DNA of 64,000 bases from Rhodopseudomonas julia (GCF_030813515.1 NZ_JAUSUK010000001.1:1674001-1738000), one strand, 5' to 3'; shown: positions 36,671-45,961, counted from the first letter of the stretch. The notes: generated by a model from the sequence alone, not told the origin. Numbers and translations: made by a program.

Positions 36671-37369
36671 ATGGAAGAACGATCGGCGCACGGGTATCAG
36701 CCCCTGATTCGCTTCGACAATGTCGGGCTACGCTACGGGCTCGGGCCGGAGATCCTGCGCGACGTGACCTTTGCGATCGAGCCCGGCTCCTTCCAATATG
36801 TCACCGGGCCGTCGGGTGCCGGCAAGAGCTCGCTTCTGCGGCTCCTCTTCCTGTCGCTGAAGCCGACGCGCGGCATGGTGGAGATTTTCGGCCAGGACGC
36901 GGCGACGGCGAGCCGGACGACGGTGCCGGTGCTGCGGCGGCGGATCGGGATCGTCTTCCAGGATTTCCGACTTTTGGAACATCTCACCACGTATGAGAAT
37001 GTCGCTCTGCCGTTGCGCGTGCTCGGACATCCGGATTCGAGCTACCGCCACGACGTCACCGAACTGCTGGAATGGGTGGGGCTCGGCGACAAGATGTGGG
37101 TGCATCCGCCGGTCCTCTCGGGTGGCGAAAAGCAACGTGCCGCCATCGCTAGGGCCGTCATCACGCGCCCGGAAATTCTCCTGGCCGACGAACCGACCGG
37201 CAATGTCGATCCGCCGCTGGCGCGGCGCCTGTTGCGGCTCTTCATCGAGCTCAACCGGCTCGGCACCTCGATCGTGATCGCCACCCACGATCTCGCTTTG
37301 ATGGACCAGTACGATGCGCGCCGCCTCATCCTCAATTCAGGCTTGATGGAAATCCACGATGTCGTCTGA
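36671..37369 (+). CDS. ftsE: cell division ATP-binding protein FtsE
   Basis: ATPase of the FtsEX complex, which activates periplasmic peptidoglycan hydrolases at the septum. Walker A GPSGAGKSS, Q-loop IVFQDFRLLEHLTTYENVALPLRV, signature LSGGEKQRAAIARA, Walker B ILLADEPTGNVDP and switch His in ATHDLAL are all intact. The length is 232 residues. The ATG at 36671 is preferred over an upstream in-frame start without SD. It overlaps ftsX by 11 bases. Confidence 0.96.
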   Translation: MEERSAHGYQPLIRFDNVGLRYGLGPEILRDVTFAIEPGSFQYVTGPSGAGKSSLLRLLFLSLKPTRGMVEIFGQDAATASRTTVPVLRRRIGIVFQDFRLLEHLTTYENVALPLRVLGHPDSSYRHDVTELLEWVGLGDKMWVHPPVLSGGEKQRAAIARAVITRPEILLADEPTGNVDPPLARRLLRLFIELNRLGTSIVIATHDLALMDQYDARRLILNSGLMEIHDVV

Positions 37370-38402
37370 GCCCGGCCGGCAGAAGCGCCGCTTGAAGCGG
37401 CCAAGGCTCGCGCGCCGACGCGCGCCGCAGGCGGCCGCGCCGCTCGATGATCTCGATGCGGGCCTGCGCCGCCCCGGCGTTTCGGTGAGCTCCGGGCCGA
37501 TCGAAGAACCGCGCGAAGAAAACCCGATCGTGCCGCCGCGCTCCGTCGCCGGGCGCGCGCTTCTCGTGCTCGTGGCGATCATGAGCTTTCTGTCGTGCCT
37601 TTCGGTCGCCTCCGTCTCCGTCGTTTCCGATCGGGCGCGCGGCTGGCAACGCCAGATCGCGGCCGAAGTCACCATCCAGGTGAGCGTCACGGGCGGTCAC
37701 GACGTGGCGCAATCGATGGCGCGCGCCGAAGAGATCGCCGAAGCGACGCCGGGCGTCCTCTCGGCCGAGCCGGTCAGCGAAAGCGATTCGAAGGCGCTTC
37801 TGGAGCCGTGGCTCGGCAGCGATTTCGATCCGGTCGAATTGCCGGTGCCGCGGCTCATCGCGGTGCGGCTCGACGGCAATGTCGATCTTTCGAGCCTGGC
37901 GCGGCAATTGCGCGACGAAGTGCCGGGGGCGAGCCTCGACGATCACGGCGTCTGGCTCAAACGATTGGCGCACATGGCGCAGGCGATCACCTTCGCCGGG
38001 CTCGGCATCGTCGCGCTGGTGATGACGGCAACGGCGCTTTGCGTGGTCTTCGCCACGCGCGGCGCCATGGCCGGCAACAAAGATGTGATCGAGGTTCTGC
38101 ATTTCGTCGGCGCCGAGGATTCCTATGTGGCAGGTGAGTTCCAGCGGCATTTCCTGGTGCTCGGACTGAAAGGGGCCGGTCTCGGCGGCATCGCCGCCAT
38201 CGCGCTCTTTGCGCTTTTGTCGCTCATCGGGGGCGTCGAAGGACCGACGCCGGAAGAGGCGCAGCTCAGAAGCCTCCTCGGCGGGCTCACGATCGGGCCG
38301 CCGGCCTATATCGGCTCCGTGATCACGGTGGTGGCGATCGCGGTGATCATCGCCGCCACGGCACGCTCGACCGTGCGGCGAACGCTGTCACAAATCGGAT
38401 AG
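37359..38402 (+). CDS. ftsX: cell division permease-like protein FtsX
   Basis: Membrane partner of FtsE, 347 residues. A long basic N-terminal cytoplasmic region (about 1-60, with repeated Arg/Ala) precedes helix 1 (LLVLVAIMSFLSCLSVASVSV). The periplasmic loop with VTIQVSVTGGHDVAQSMARAEEIAEATPGVLSAEPVS follows, then three helices (AITFAGLGIVALVMTATALCVVFATR, GLGGIAAIALFALLSLIGG, SVITVVAIAVIIAATARS). The I-E-V-L-H-F-V-G-A-E segment before helix 3 is the usual FtsX coupling motif. Confidence 0.94.
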   Translation: MSSEPGRQKRRLKRPRLARRRAPQAAAPLDDLDAGLRRPGVSVSSGPIEEPREENPIVPPRSVAGRALLVLVAIMSFLSCLSVASVSVVSDRARGWQRQIAAEVTIQVSVTGGHDVAQSMARAEEIAEATPGVLSAEPVSESDSKALLEPWLGSDFDPVELPVPRLIAVRLDGNVDLSSLARQLRDEVPGASLDDHGVWLKRLAHMAQAITFAGLGIVALVMTATALCVVFATRGAMAGNKDVIEVLHFVGAEDSYVAGEFQRHFLVLGLKGAGLGGIAAIALFALLSLIGGVEGPTPEEAQLRSLLGGLTIGPPAYIGSVITVVAIAVIIAATARSTVRRTLSQIG

Positions 38403-38467
38403 GCGTTGCCAATGCGCGCGAAGCAGACCAGGAAGCCCCGATCAAAAATTGGCAGCAAAGGTCGTTG

Positions 38468-39103
38468 ATGTCCCGCGAGACGCTGGCTGAGAAGATCGAG
38501 GCGAAATCTGCCCGCCCGCGCCGCTCGATCGGGCGGCGGCTGATACGCGTCGTGGTCTTTGCCGTCTTTCTCATCGGCCTGTTCTTCGTCGGCGGGTTCC
38601 TCATCTTCGCGCAGCAGGTGGCTTCTGCCCGCCCGCCGGCCGCGCCCCAGGCCGACGCGATCGTGGCGCTCACCGGCGGTTCGGCGCGCGTGGAGGGGGG
38701 CGTCGAGCTTCTGCGTGCGGGAGCGGGCCAGCGGCTTTTGATCTCAGGCGTCTATGCGGACAACAGCAAGCAATCGATCGCCAATGCGGTGGCGGCGGAA
38801 AGCTCCGATCTCTTTCGCTGCTGCGTCGATCTCGGCAAAGCCGCCCGTGACACGCGCGGCAATGCGGAGGAGACGCGCGACTGGGTGCGCCATCACGGCT
38901 ACCGCTCGCTGATCGTCGTCACCAGCGCCTATCACATGCCGCGCTCGATTGCGGAATTGCGGCGCGAGATCCCCGATGTGCGGCTCATTCCCTATCCGGT
39001 GCGCCGGCCGGGCCTCGATCTCGGCGACTGGGCGCAGCGCAAGGAGATCTTCGTCATCCTGTTCCGCGAATATCTCAAATACATCGTCGTGAAACTGCGC
39101 TGA
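38468..39103 (+). CDS. YdcF/DUF218 family membrane-anchored protein
   Basis: A 211-residue protein with an N-terminal membrane helix (LIRVVVFAVFLIGLFFVGGFLIFA) and a periplasmic DUF218 domain: ADAIVALTGGSARVEGGVELLRAGAGQRLLISGVYADNSKQSI, AARDTRGNAEETRDWVRHHGYRSLIVVTSAYHMPRSIAELRREIPDVRLIPYPV. Relatives include SanA and YdcF, linked to envelope integrity; the exact reaction is unknown. The ATG at 38468 has AAAGG upstream. The gene lies 65 bp after ftsX and just before a SLAC1-type gene, and plsC follows further on. Confidence 0.88.
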   Translation: MSRETLAEKIEAKSARPRRSIGRRLIRVVVFAVFLIGLFFVGGFLIFAQQVASARPPAAPQADAIVALTGGSARVEGGVELLRAGAGQRLLISGVYADNSKQSIANAVAAESSDLFRCCVDLGKAARDTRGNAEETRDWVRHHGYRSLIVVTSAYHMPRSIAELRREIPDVRLIPYPVRRPGLDLGDWAQRKEIFVILFREYLKYIVVKLR

Positions 39104-39254
39104 GCGGGCGTTCTTCGAAGGCCCGCAGAGCCTCACCGCCGCGGTGCAAATTGTCACAGCAGCTTAGAAGCGATTGATCCAACACAGCTCTGCGGCGACT
39201 TTTGCCGGGGTCGGGACTGAGGTCATCACTTCCAATGCCGCGGGGTGGCATTCG

Positions 39255-40226
39255 ATGAGCGATATCTCTTTGCCTGAGCATACGAGGCTCGGCCAGTTTC
39301 CGATCAGCTTCTTTGCCATCGTGATGGGGCTTTCAGGCCTCACATTAACCTTGCGCGCCTGCGAGCATGCGCTTGCCCTCGACGGGCGGGTTTCCTCATG
39401 GGCGCTCTATGGAACGGTCGCGGTCTTCGCCGTGATCGCGCTGCAATACGCGCTGAAACTCAGCTTTCATCCGCGCGACGTGGTGGAGGAATGGGCGCAT
39501 CCGGTGCGCATCGCCTTCTTCCCGACGATCTCGATCTCGCTGCTGTTGATGGCGACGGCCGCCGCCCCGGTCTGGCCGGAGGTTGCAAGGCCGGTGTGGA
39601 TCGCGGGGGCTGCGGCACAGGCCGTCCTGTCGCTCAGCGTCATCGCCAATTGGATCGGCCACCGCCCTTTCGAACATGTGCATCTCAATCCGGCCTGGTT
39701 CATTCCGGCCGTCGGCAACATCATCGTGCCCCTGGCGGGTGTGGAATTCGGCTTCGTGGAGGTGAGCTGGCTGTTCTTTTCCGCCGGGCTGATCTTCTGG
39801 CTGGTGCTTCTGACCCTGGTCGTCAACCGGCTGATCTTCCACGACCCGCTGCCCGGAAGGCTGGTGCCGACGCTCGTCATCCTGATCGCGCCGCCGGCGG
39901 TCGCCTTCATCGCCTATCTTCGGCTCGAGGGTGAGGTCGACGGCTTCGCGCGCATTCTGATCAATGTGGGCTATGTCTTCGCGCTCGTCGTTCTGACGCA
40001 GGTGCCAAAGCTTGCCAGGCTCCCGTTCGCGCTCTCCTGGTGGGCGCTGTCGTTTCCGGTTGCGGCCCTAGCCGTCGCCTCGCTTCTTTTTGCAGAGACG
40101 GCCGGGTCGGTTTTTCATCTGTGGATCGGATTTCTGCTCGCGGGTCTTCTCTGCCTAATCGTGGCCGTGCTTGCGTTGCGGACGGCCTTGGCGATCCAGG
40201 GAAAGGAAATCTGCCGGCCGGAATAG
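39255..40226 (+). CDS. SLAC1/TDT-family anion channel or exporter
   Basis: A 323-residue protein with about ten hydrophobic segments, of the tellurite-resistance/dicarboxylate transporter (TDT, SLAC1-like) family. The N-terminal LGQFPISFFAIVMGLSGLTLTLRACEHAL is typical, as are HLNPAWFIPAVGNIIVPLAG and FGFVEVSWLFFSAGLIFWLVLLTLVVNRLIFHDPLP. Family members pass anions, malate or tellurite-related ions; the substrate here is not indicated. The ATG at 39255 is preferred over an upstream in-frame start. Confidence 0.85.
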   Translation: MSDISLPEHTRLGQFPISFFAIVMGLSGLTLTLRACEHALALDGRVSSWALYGTVAVFAVIALQYALKLSFHPRDVVEEWAHPVRIAFFPTISISLLLMATAAAPVWPEVARPVWIAGAAAQAVLSLSVIANWIGHRPFEHVHLNPAWFIPAVGNIIVPLAGVEFGFVEVSWLFFSAGLIFWLVLLTLVVNRLIFHDPLPGRLVPTLVILIAPPAVAFIAYLRLEGEVDGFARILINVGYVFALVVLTQVPKLARLPFALSWWALSFPVAALAVASLLFAETAGSVFHLWIGFLLAGLLCLIVAVLALRTALAIQGKEICRPE

Positions 40227-40266
40227 GCGTGGGTGCGATTTTGCGGTGTCGGCTTGCCGACCCCAT

Positions 40267-40292
40267 GACTTGACGTCCCGACGACTTGACGT
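40267..40292 (+). repeat. 10-base direct repeat, 16-bp period, upstream of plsC
   Basis: GACTTGACGT occurs at 40267-40276 and 40283-40292 in the 126-bp gap before plsC. Each copy contains TTGAC, so it could also provide -35-like elements. Confidence 0.6.
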
Positions 40293-40352
40293 GGAGGCCG
40301 GGGCGCGCCACTCCGGTTGCGCCCCGCTTGGGCGAGGCTTCAGAGGCTGGCC

Positions 40353-41120
40353 ATGTACGCGCGCTCCATCCTATTCAACGTTGTTTTCTATGTGAATTTC
40401 GCCGTCCAGGCGATCGTGTTCTCGCCGATGCTGCTGTTTCCGCAGCGCTACGGCGTCTGGGTGACGAAGTTCTGGACCGCCTCCTCGCTCTTCTGGCACC
40501 GGCTCATCTGCGGCGTGAAGGAAGACGTGCGCGGGCTGGAGAACATTCCGAAGGGCGGCTGCATCGTCGCGGCCAAGCATCAATCGACCTGGGAGACGAT
40601 GCGGCTCGTCTATATGCTGGACAAGCCCGCCTATATTCTGAAGCGCGAGCTCATGTGGATCCCGCTTCTCGGCTGGTACATGAAGAAGTACGGCCATATT
40701 CCCGTCGACCGGGGCAGCCGCTCCAAGGCGCTTTTATCGATCACCGAACACGCCAAAGATCGGGTCGCCAAAGGTTTTCAGGTCATCATCTTTCCAGAAG
40801 GGACGAGGCGACCGCCCCTTGCGCCGCCGAACTACCGTTACGGCGTCGTGCATCTTTACAAGGAACTCAAGGTTCCCGTGGTGCCGGTGGCACTGAATGC
40901 CGGCCTTTACTGGCCCAGGCGGTCCATCGCGCATATCCCCGGTACAGTTCGGGTCGAAGTTCTGCCGCCGATCGAGCCTGGCCTTGATTCTGCCACCTTC
41001 GCCGCAAAACTTCAGCAATGTATTGAAGATAAAACCAACGAGTTGATGCAAGAAGCTCGCGAACGCGATCCCGCGACGCGGCGCATCGTTGTCGAAGAGC
41101 ATGTCGCAGAGGTGACTTGA
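40353..41120 (+). CDS. plsC: 1-acyl-sn-glycerol-3-phosphate acyltransferase
   Basis: Makes phosphatidic acid from lysophosphatidate at the inner membrane. A 255-residue PlsC protein with an N-terminal membrane segment (ILFNVVFYVNFAVQAIVFSPMLL), motif I KHQSTWET (H76; the acidic residue is Glu81, so HX4E instead of HX4D), GHIPVDRGSR, motif III FPEGTRR and a final VPVVPVALNAG. The HX4E form seems compatible with activity. The ATG at 40353 is chosen; upstream in-frame sequence is non-conserved. Confidence 0.92.
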   Translation: MYARSILFNVVFYVNFAVQAIVFSPMLLFPQRYGVWVTKFWTASSLFWHRLICGVKEDVRGLENIPKGGCIVAAKHQSTWETMRLVYMLDKPAYILKRELMWIPLLGWYMKKYGHIPVDRGSRSKALLSITEHAKDRVAKGFQVIIFPEGTRRPPLAPPNYRYGVVHLYKELKVPVVPVALNAGLYWPRRSIAHIPGTVRVEVLPPIEPGLDSATFAAKLQQCIEDKTNELMQEARERDPATRRIVVEEHVAEVT

Positions 41121-41150
41121 ACCGACGCGGCAACGAGGTGGAAGGTTTTC

Positions 41151-41513
41151 GTGACCGTTAAGTCATCACTGCCGCATGTGGTGCGGGAGCAGGGTGTTTC
41201 CGACCGTTACCTCTATTGGTCGGGGGCTTCGGGTCGACGCTATCTCTTCAGCAGACTCGATTTGGAACACGTCCTCAGTCTGAAAGACGCCGTGGTTCTC
41301 TGCGTCAAGGACGGGGCGCTCTGGTGGGTCGGAAGCGACGAGGCTCTCGATCCTGCCGATATTTTGCGATTCGCCGCCGATGGCGCGATCTTCTACGCGC
41401 ATTTTCTTGCCGGAACGGGCCGCTCCAGACAATTGGTGAGCGAAGATCTGAGCTGTGCGGAAAGCCCGTCAGAACAACGCCGCAGCGGCGGCGGTTATTG
41501 CGTCGCCGCCTGA
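41151..41513 (+). CDS. hypothetical protein
   Basis: A 120-residue soluble protein that I do not recognise. It starts with GTG 30 bp after plsC, with GTGGAAGG a few bases upstream. Visible parts are RYLYWSGASGRRYLFSRL, AVVLCVKDGALWWVGSDEALDPADILRFAADGAIFYAHFLAGTGRSR and a Ser/Gly-rich end. The compact beta-rich pattern (YLYWSG, VVLCVKDG, ALWWVG) resembles a small barrel. It overlaps the convergent ChaC gene by 19 bases and may be coupled to plsC. Confidence 0.7.
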   Translation: MTVKSSLPHVVREQGVSDRYLYWSGASGRRYLFSRLDLEHVLSLKDAVVLCVKDGALWWVGSDEALDPADILRFAADGAIFYAHFLAGTGRSRQLVSEDLSCAESPSEQRRSGGGYCVAA

Positions 41514-42079
41514 TTGCCGCCGCTTTCGCCCGTCACCGCGGGGCGATGATGCTCCAATTCTCCGGCCAGCCAGAAGAGATGGCGGTCGACGACGCCCATG
41601 TCGCGCAGATGCTGCGCCGTGCTGACGACGTAGTCGGTGTTCGGCCCGGATTGCCCGTGCGCGTGACGGACGATCTCAAGCTGGTGGGGGGCATCGAGAA
41701 CGCCGGCATATTGCTGGTGCGTGCGATCGACGAGGTAGACGAGGGCATGGCCGCGCCCCTCCGCGAAGACGACCGGCCGGACGGCTTCCTTGTAGACCCG
41801 CGTGACCTGTTCGCGGGCGCGAAGATATTCGACAACGGCTTCGCGGTCCGTTGCCTGCACCTTGAAGGCGAGGCCCCGGCAACTGCCGCCGCGATCGAGA
41901 CCGAGCACCAGGCCCGGCCGTTCTTCGGTGCCGCGGTGCACGTAGGAATAGACGCAGAGCGAGCGGTGGGCGCCGATGAGACGCGCCGGTTTGACCTCGA
42001 TATGCGGAAAGCCCGGGTTCCACATGAGGGACCCGTAGCCGAAAACCCAGAAATCTTCGTGTGAAGGAACTTGCGTCAT
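41495..42079 (-). CDS. glutathione-specific gamma-glutamylcyclotransferase (ChaC family)
   Basis: Cleaves glutathione to 5-oxoproline and Cys-Gly in the cytoplasm. The substrate loop FGYGSLMWNPGF (Y15-W20) and the catalytic Glu in VEYLRAREQVTRVYKE (E90) are intact, and GLVLGLDRGGSCRGLAF fits the family. The length of 194 residues is normal. It converges with the small unknown gene (19-base overlap) and is divergent from the DUF2125 gene across 60 bp. Confidence 0.93.
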   Translation of the reverse strand: MTQVPSHEDFWVFGYGSLMWNPGFPHIEVKPARLIGAHRSLCVYSYVHRGTEERPGLVLGLDRGGSCRGLAFKVQATDREAVVEYLRAREQVTRVYKEAVRPVVFAEGRGHALVYLVDRTHQQYAGVLDAPHQLEIVRHAHGQSGPNTDYVVSTAQHLRDMGVVDRHLFWLAGELEHHRPAVTGESGGNQAATQ

Positions 42080-42139
42080 CGCGGGCTGGAGCTATCAGTT
42101 GCGCCGGCCGACCGCAACGGCCGTGAGGGAGAAGCCCGA

Positions 42140-43114
42140 ATGCGACGCATCATGACCGTCCTGGCGATCACCGCCGTCATCCTGGCGGGTCTCTGGTCGG
42201 CGGGGTGGTACGCGCTTGCGACCTATGCCGATCGGCAGGTCGATACCTTTCTCGCCGATCAGGCGCGGCGCGGCGTCGTCATGTCCTGCCCGGGCCGGCA
42301 AATCGGCGGCTTTCCCTTCCGTCTGAGGCTCAGCTGCTCGCAGCCCGTCGAATTCACCTCCGCCGGGACTGAGGCGGCGACGCCGGCACTTGCGGCCACC
42401 GTACGGGCGGAACGCCCGCAGCAGGTCGAAACGGAGTTGACGAGCCCGCTCACAATCAAGGCGCCCTATCTCGCCGAGCCTTTGAAACTCGAATTCGCCG
42501 ATGCCACGCTGATGACCGGGTTCGGAGGAGGCGGGCTCAAGCGCGCCACGGTCGATGTCATGGGCGGGCGCACGACGCAGGGCGCAGTGACGGCCGGCCT
42601 CGATCGCGGACAGGCGCTGGTGAAGCCTACGGAGGCGCAGGACGGCACCTCGGTGCAGGTGGCGTTGCGCGGCCTCAGCGTCACCAAAGACGATCTCACC
42701 CTGCCCGCGAGCGATCTGGCGCTTGCCGCCGATGTTGCGGCCGCGCCGGAGGCTGTGTTGAGCGGACTTCCGGGCCTGCGCGAGACCGGGCTCGAATTGC
42801 GGCAGATGAGTGCGGAGCTCAAGACCGGAGGTGCCCGGGTGTTGGCTTCAGGGCCCTTGCGGATCGGCCCCGACGGGCTCGTTTCCGGTCAGCTCGATGT
42901 CACCATCACCGGCATCGAAGCCCTGTCGCGCACGATCAATGAGATGCCGGACGGCATCCGCGAGCCGGGTCAGCTGGTGCTGGCAGCGATTTCCGGCATC
43001 GGCGTGCCGGCGGAAGTGGACGGGCTTCCGGCGAGACGCCTCACGATCAGCTTCGACCGTGGCGCGGCGCGCATCGCCTTCATCAACCTCGGGCGCGTGC
43101 CGCCGCTCTTTTGA
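42140..43114 (+). CDS. DUF2125 domain protein
   Basis: A 324-residue protein with an N-terminal signal/anchor (IMTVLAITAVILAGLWSAGWYALA) followed by the DUF2125 pattern: VVMSCPGRQIGGFPFRLRLSCSQP, repeated beta-strand segments (TSPLTIKAPYLAEPLKLEFADATL) and a late LVSGQLDVTITGIEALSRTI. It is a periplasmic, beta-rich protein. This region suggests an AsmA-like lipid-transfer fold, but function is unknown. The ATG at 42140 has GAGGGAGAAG upstream. Confidence 0.85.
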   Translation: MRRIMTVLAITAVILAGLWSAGWYALATYADRQVDTFLADQARRGVVMSCPGRQIGGFPFRLRLSCSQPVEFTSAGTEAATPALAATVRAERPQQVETELTSPLTIKAPYLAEPLKLEFADATLMTGFGGGGLKRATVDVMGGRTTQGAVTAGLDRGQALVKPTEAQDGTSVQVALRGLSVTKDDLTLPASDLALAADVAAAPEAVLSGLPGLRETGLELRQMSAELKTGGARVLASGPLRIGPDGLVSGQLDVTITGIEALSRTINEMPDGIREPGQLVLAAISGIGVPAEVDGLPARRLTISFDRGAARIAFINLGRVPPLF

Positions 43115-43117
43115 CGC

Positions 43118-44026
43118 TCAGACTTTTTTCTGGCGGCCGAAATCCGGATCGGCCGTTTCCTGCCCGGCCTCGATGATGCCGCGGCGGATTGCACGGGTGC
43201 GCGTGAAGAGATCGAAGAGCGTGTCGCCGTCGCCCCAGCGGATCGCCCGCTGCAGGGCCGTCAGATCCTCGTTGAAGCGCGCGAGCATCTCCAGAACCGC
43301 TTCGCGATTGGTGAGGAAGATGTCGCGCCACATGGTCGGATCGGAGGCGGCGATGCGGGTGAAATCGCGAAAGCCGCCGGCGGCGAATTTCATCACCTCC
43401 GATTCCGTGACCGTTTCCAGATCGGCGGCGGTGCCGACGATGTTGTAGGCGATGAGATGCGGCACATGGCTGGTGATGGCGAGGACCATGTCGTGATGGC
43501 TGGGCTCCATCGTCTCGACATGCGAGCCGAGCCGTTCCCAGAAGGCTTTGAGCTTCTCAACGGCCTCCGGATTGGTCCCGGCGGGCGGGGTCAGAACGCA
43601 CCAGCGCCCGTCGAAGAGTTCCGGAAAGCCCGCATCCGGTCCGGAATGCTCGGTGCCGGCAATCGGATGGGCGGGCACGAAATCGACGTGGTCGGGCAGG
43701 TGCGGCTGCATCGCGGTAACGACCGCGCCTTTGACGGAGCCGACGTCGGAGACGATCGCACCCGGCTCAAGATGCGGGGCAATGGCCTCTGTGATGTTGC
43801 CCACGGCACCGACCGGCACGCACAAAATGACGAGATCGGCGCCTTTGACCGCCTCCGCGGGGTCGGTCGTATAGGTGTCGCCAAGACCGCGGCGCGCCGC
43901 CGCGTCGACGGTTTCCTGGCGCCGGCTCTGGATGGCGATCTCCTCGACCAGGCCCTCCTTGCGCGCCCGCAGGGCGATCGACGAGCCGATGAGACCGATA
44001 CCGATGAGACAAAGACGTTTGAACAT
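43118..44026 (-). CDS. prephenate/arogenate dehydrogenase family protein
   Basis: Oxidative decarboxylation of prephenate or arogenate in tyrosine synthesis, with NAD(P). The N-terminal fold is FKRLCLIGIGLIGSSIALRARKEG; GADLVILCVPVGAVGNITEAIAPHLEPGAIVSDVGSVKG, HPIAGTEHSGPDAGFPELFDGRWCVLTP and SHVPHLIAYNIV are typical. The ATG at 44026 gives 302 residues; an in-frame TTG at 44047 would overlap hisC. It is the last gene of the chorismate mutase-hisC-dehydrogenase operon. The alphaproteobacterial type is usually cyclohexadienyl dehydrogenase (TyrC). Confidence 0.93.
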   Translation of the reverse strand: MFKRLCLIGIGLIGSSIALRARKEGLVEEIAIQSRRQETVDAAARRGLGDTYTTDPAEAVKGADLVILCVPVGAVGNITEAIAPHLEPGAIVSDVGSVKGAVVTAMQPHLPDHVDFVPAHPIAGTEHSGPDAGFPELFDGRWCVLTPPAGTNPEAVEKLKAFWERLGSHVETMEPSHHDMVLAITSHVPHLIAYNIVGTAADLETVTESEVMKFAAGGFRDFTRIAASDPTMWRDIFLTNREAVLEMLARFNEDLTALQRAIRWGDGDTLFDLFTRTRAIRRGIIEAGQETADPDFGRQKKV

Positions 44027-44039
44027 GATGGGAAATGGA

Positions 44040-45131
44040 TCAGGCAAAGAAGCGGGTGAGCACGTCCACCACCTTGCGGTTGGCCGCTTCCGTGCCGATG
44101 CTCATGCGCAATGCGTTGGGAAGACCATAGCCCGCCACCCGGCGCAGAATGCAGCCTTCGGCCCGCAGAGCCTTATCGGCGGCTTCGGCATTCTTTTCCG
44201 CAGTGTCAGGGAAGTGGATGAGGATGAAATTGCCGGCGCTCGGCGTCACTGACAGGCCCAGCTTTTCAAGCTCTTCGCTCACCCAGGGCAGCCATTTTTC
44301 GTTGTGGGCGATCGCCGTCTCGACATGGGCGCGGTCGGCCATCGCCGCCGCACCGGCGGCAAGCGAGGGCGCCGACACGTTGAAGGGGCCGCGCGTGCGG
44401 TTGAGGAGCTCGATGACCGGGGCCGGACCATAGGCCCAGCCGATCCTGAGCGCGGCGAGCCCGTAGATCTTGGAGAAGGTGCGCGTCATCAGGACGTTCG
44501 GCGCTTCGCCGGCCAGCTCGATGCCGCTCTCGTAATCGTTGCGCCGGACATATTCGGCATAGGCAGCATCGAGGACGAGAAGGACGTTCGCCGGGAGGCC
44601 GCGCTGCAGGCGGCGGATCTCCGAGAAGGGCAGATAGGTGCCCGTCGGGTTGCTCGGATTGGCGAGATAGACGAGCCGCGTCTTCTCCGTGACGCAGGCG
44701 AGGATCGCATCGACGTCGACGGTGAGGTCTTTTTCCGGCGCCACGACCGGCGTTGCGCCGGCCGACAGGATGGCGATGCGGTAGACGAGAAATCCGTACT
44801 GCGGATAGATCGCCTCGTCGCCCGGCGAGAGGAATGTCTGGGCGGCAAGCGTCAGGATCTCGTCGGAGCCGTTGCCGCAGAGGATGCGGTCGGGATTGAG
44901 ACCATGAGTGGCGGCGATCGCCTCGCGCAGCTTGCGGGCCGAGCCGTCGGGATAAAGATGCAGGTCGCCGGCGAGCGAACGAAACGCTTCCACCGCCGCC
45001 GGGCTCGGGCCAAGCGGGGTTTCGTTGGAGGAGAGTTTGAACGTCTCCCGGCCGCCATCCCCGCTATCGCCCGGCACATAGGCGGCGATATCGAGGACGC
45101 CTTTGCGGGGCGTGAGAGCCTTGGTGCTCAT
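44040..45131 (-). CDS. hisC: histidinol-phosphate aminotransferase
   Basis: PLP fold-type I enzyme of histidine synthesis; family members also transaminate prephenate or aromatic keto acids. [61 protein letters not shown] and [18 protein letters not shown] (PLP-lysine at K221) are conserved. The length is 363 residues. The ATG overlaps the chorismate mutase stop by 4 bases. The position between chorismate mutase and the dehydrogenase suggests dual use for tyrosine or phenylalanine. Confidence 0.95.
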   Translation of the reverse strand: MSTKALTPRKGVLDIAAYVPGDSGDGGRETFKLSSNETPLGPSPAAVEAFRSLAGDLHLYPDGSARKLREAIAATHGLNPDRILCGNGSDEILTLAAQTFLSPGDEAIYPQYGFLVYRIAILSAGATPVVAPEKDLTVDVDAILACVTEKTRLVYLANPSNPTGTYLPFSEIRRLQRGLPANVLLVLDAAYAEYVRRNDYESGIELAGEAPNVLMTRTFSKIYGLAALRIGWAYGPAPVIELLNRTRGPFNVSAPSLAAGAAAMADRAHVETAIAHNEKWLPWVSEELEKLGLSVTPSAGNFILIHFPDTAEKNAEAADKALRAEGCILRRVAGYGLPNALRMSIGTEAANRKVVDVLTRFFA

Positions 45132-45961
45132 ACCTGGTCTTCTTCCGTCTGTTCTTCCTCCTGGCCGACGAAATGGATCGGTGCGGCGAAGGAGCCGAGC
45201 TCCACGGGCTCGGAAAAGGTCGCGCCGCGTTTTGCAGCTTCCGCGCACAAAGCGGCGTGGGAGATCGCGCCCGAAATTTCGACGAGGATCTCGTCGTCTT
45301 CGCGCGTGACGATGCGGGCGTTGAACGCGGACAGAGTTTTTTCGAAAGCCCCCGTCGCCTCCATGCGCCAAAGCCGAATATCGGCCTCCGGCGGCACGGA
45401 AAGCTTGGGGCCGGCGACATAGGCTTCGGCCTGGACGGGATGGTTCGGAGCGATGATGAAGGGCAGACGCGCGAAGATCTGCAGATCCTCGCCGTCGAAA
45501 TCTCGCCACCAGCGTCCGGGCGAGTGGGGAGACAAGATCGCGATGAGATCGCCGTCGCGGCGCAAAGCGGCAAGGGCGTCGGCGTCGCTCGCGGCCGCCT
45601 CTGCCGGCACGGAAAAGCCGAACTGAAAGCGCACGAGATCCTGCAGGGCGGCGGGGTCCGTCGACTGGCCGATCAAGATGCGGAAGGGTGCCTGCATCGC
45701 GGTGAAGGTGGAGATCACCTCGCGCCAGATGTGCTCGACGGTCGCAAGCGGCAGAATGCCTTCGTGACGCATGACGAGCGCCCGCATCATGTGCGCTTCC
45801 CGGTCGGGGCGGAAGGCCGCTCCCGGCGCGCTCGTTCCCTTGATATGGATGAGTTCGTCGATCACGGCGCTGCGTTCGATCAGGAGGCGATGGACCTCTT
45901 CGTCGATGTCGTCGATACGCTGGCGGATTTTGGCAAGCGCGTCGGGTGCCATGGCGCTCAT
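45128..45961 (-). CDS. chorismate mutase with long C-terminal extension
   Basis: The first about 95 residues are an AroQ-type chorismate mutase ([72 protein letters not shown]). The remaining 180 residues ([82 protein letters not shown]) look like an alpha/beta ligand-binding region distantly like prephenate dehydratase or a periplasmic-binding fold, but no catalytic motif is clear. The same architecture occurs in other Hyphomicrobiales. It is the first gene of the aromatic operon. Confidence 0.9.
   Translation of the reverse strand: MSAMAPDALAKIRQRIDDIDEEVHRLLIERSAVIDELIHIKGTSAPGAAFRPDREAHMMRALVMRHEGILPLATVEHIWREVISTFTAMQAPFRILIGQSTDPAALQDLVRFQFGFSVPAEAAASDADALAALRRDGDLIAILSPHSPGRWWRDFDGEDLQIFARLPFIIAPNHPVQAEAYVAGPKLSVPPEADIRLWRMEATGAFEKTLSAFNARIVTREDDEILVEISGAISHAALCAEAAKRGATFSEPVELGSFAAPIHFVGQEEEQTEEDQV

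Noticed and set aside
40353-41120. HX4E instead of HX4D in PlsC as a sign of inactivation
   Set aside because: Glu at this place occurs in this acyltransferase superfamily and the other motifs are intact.
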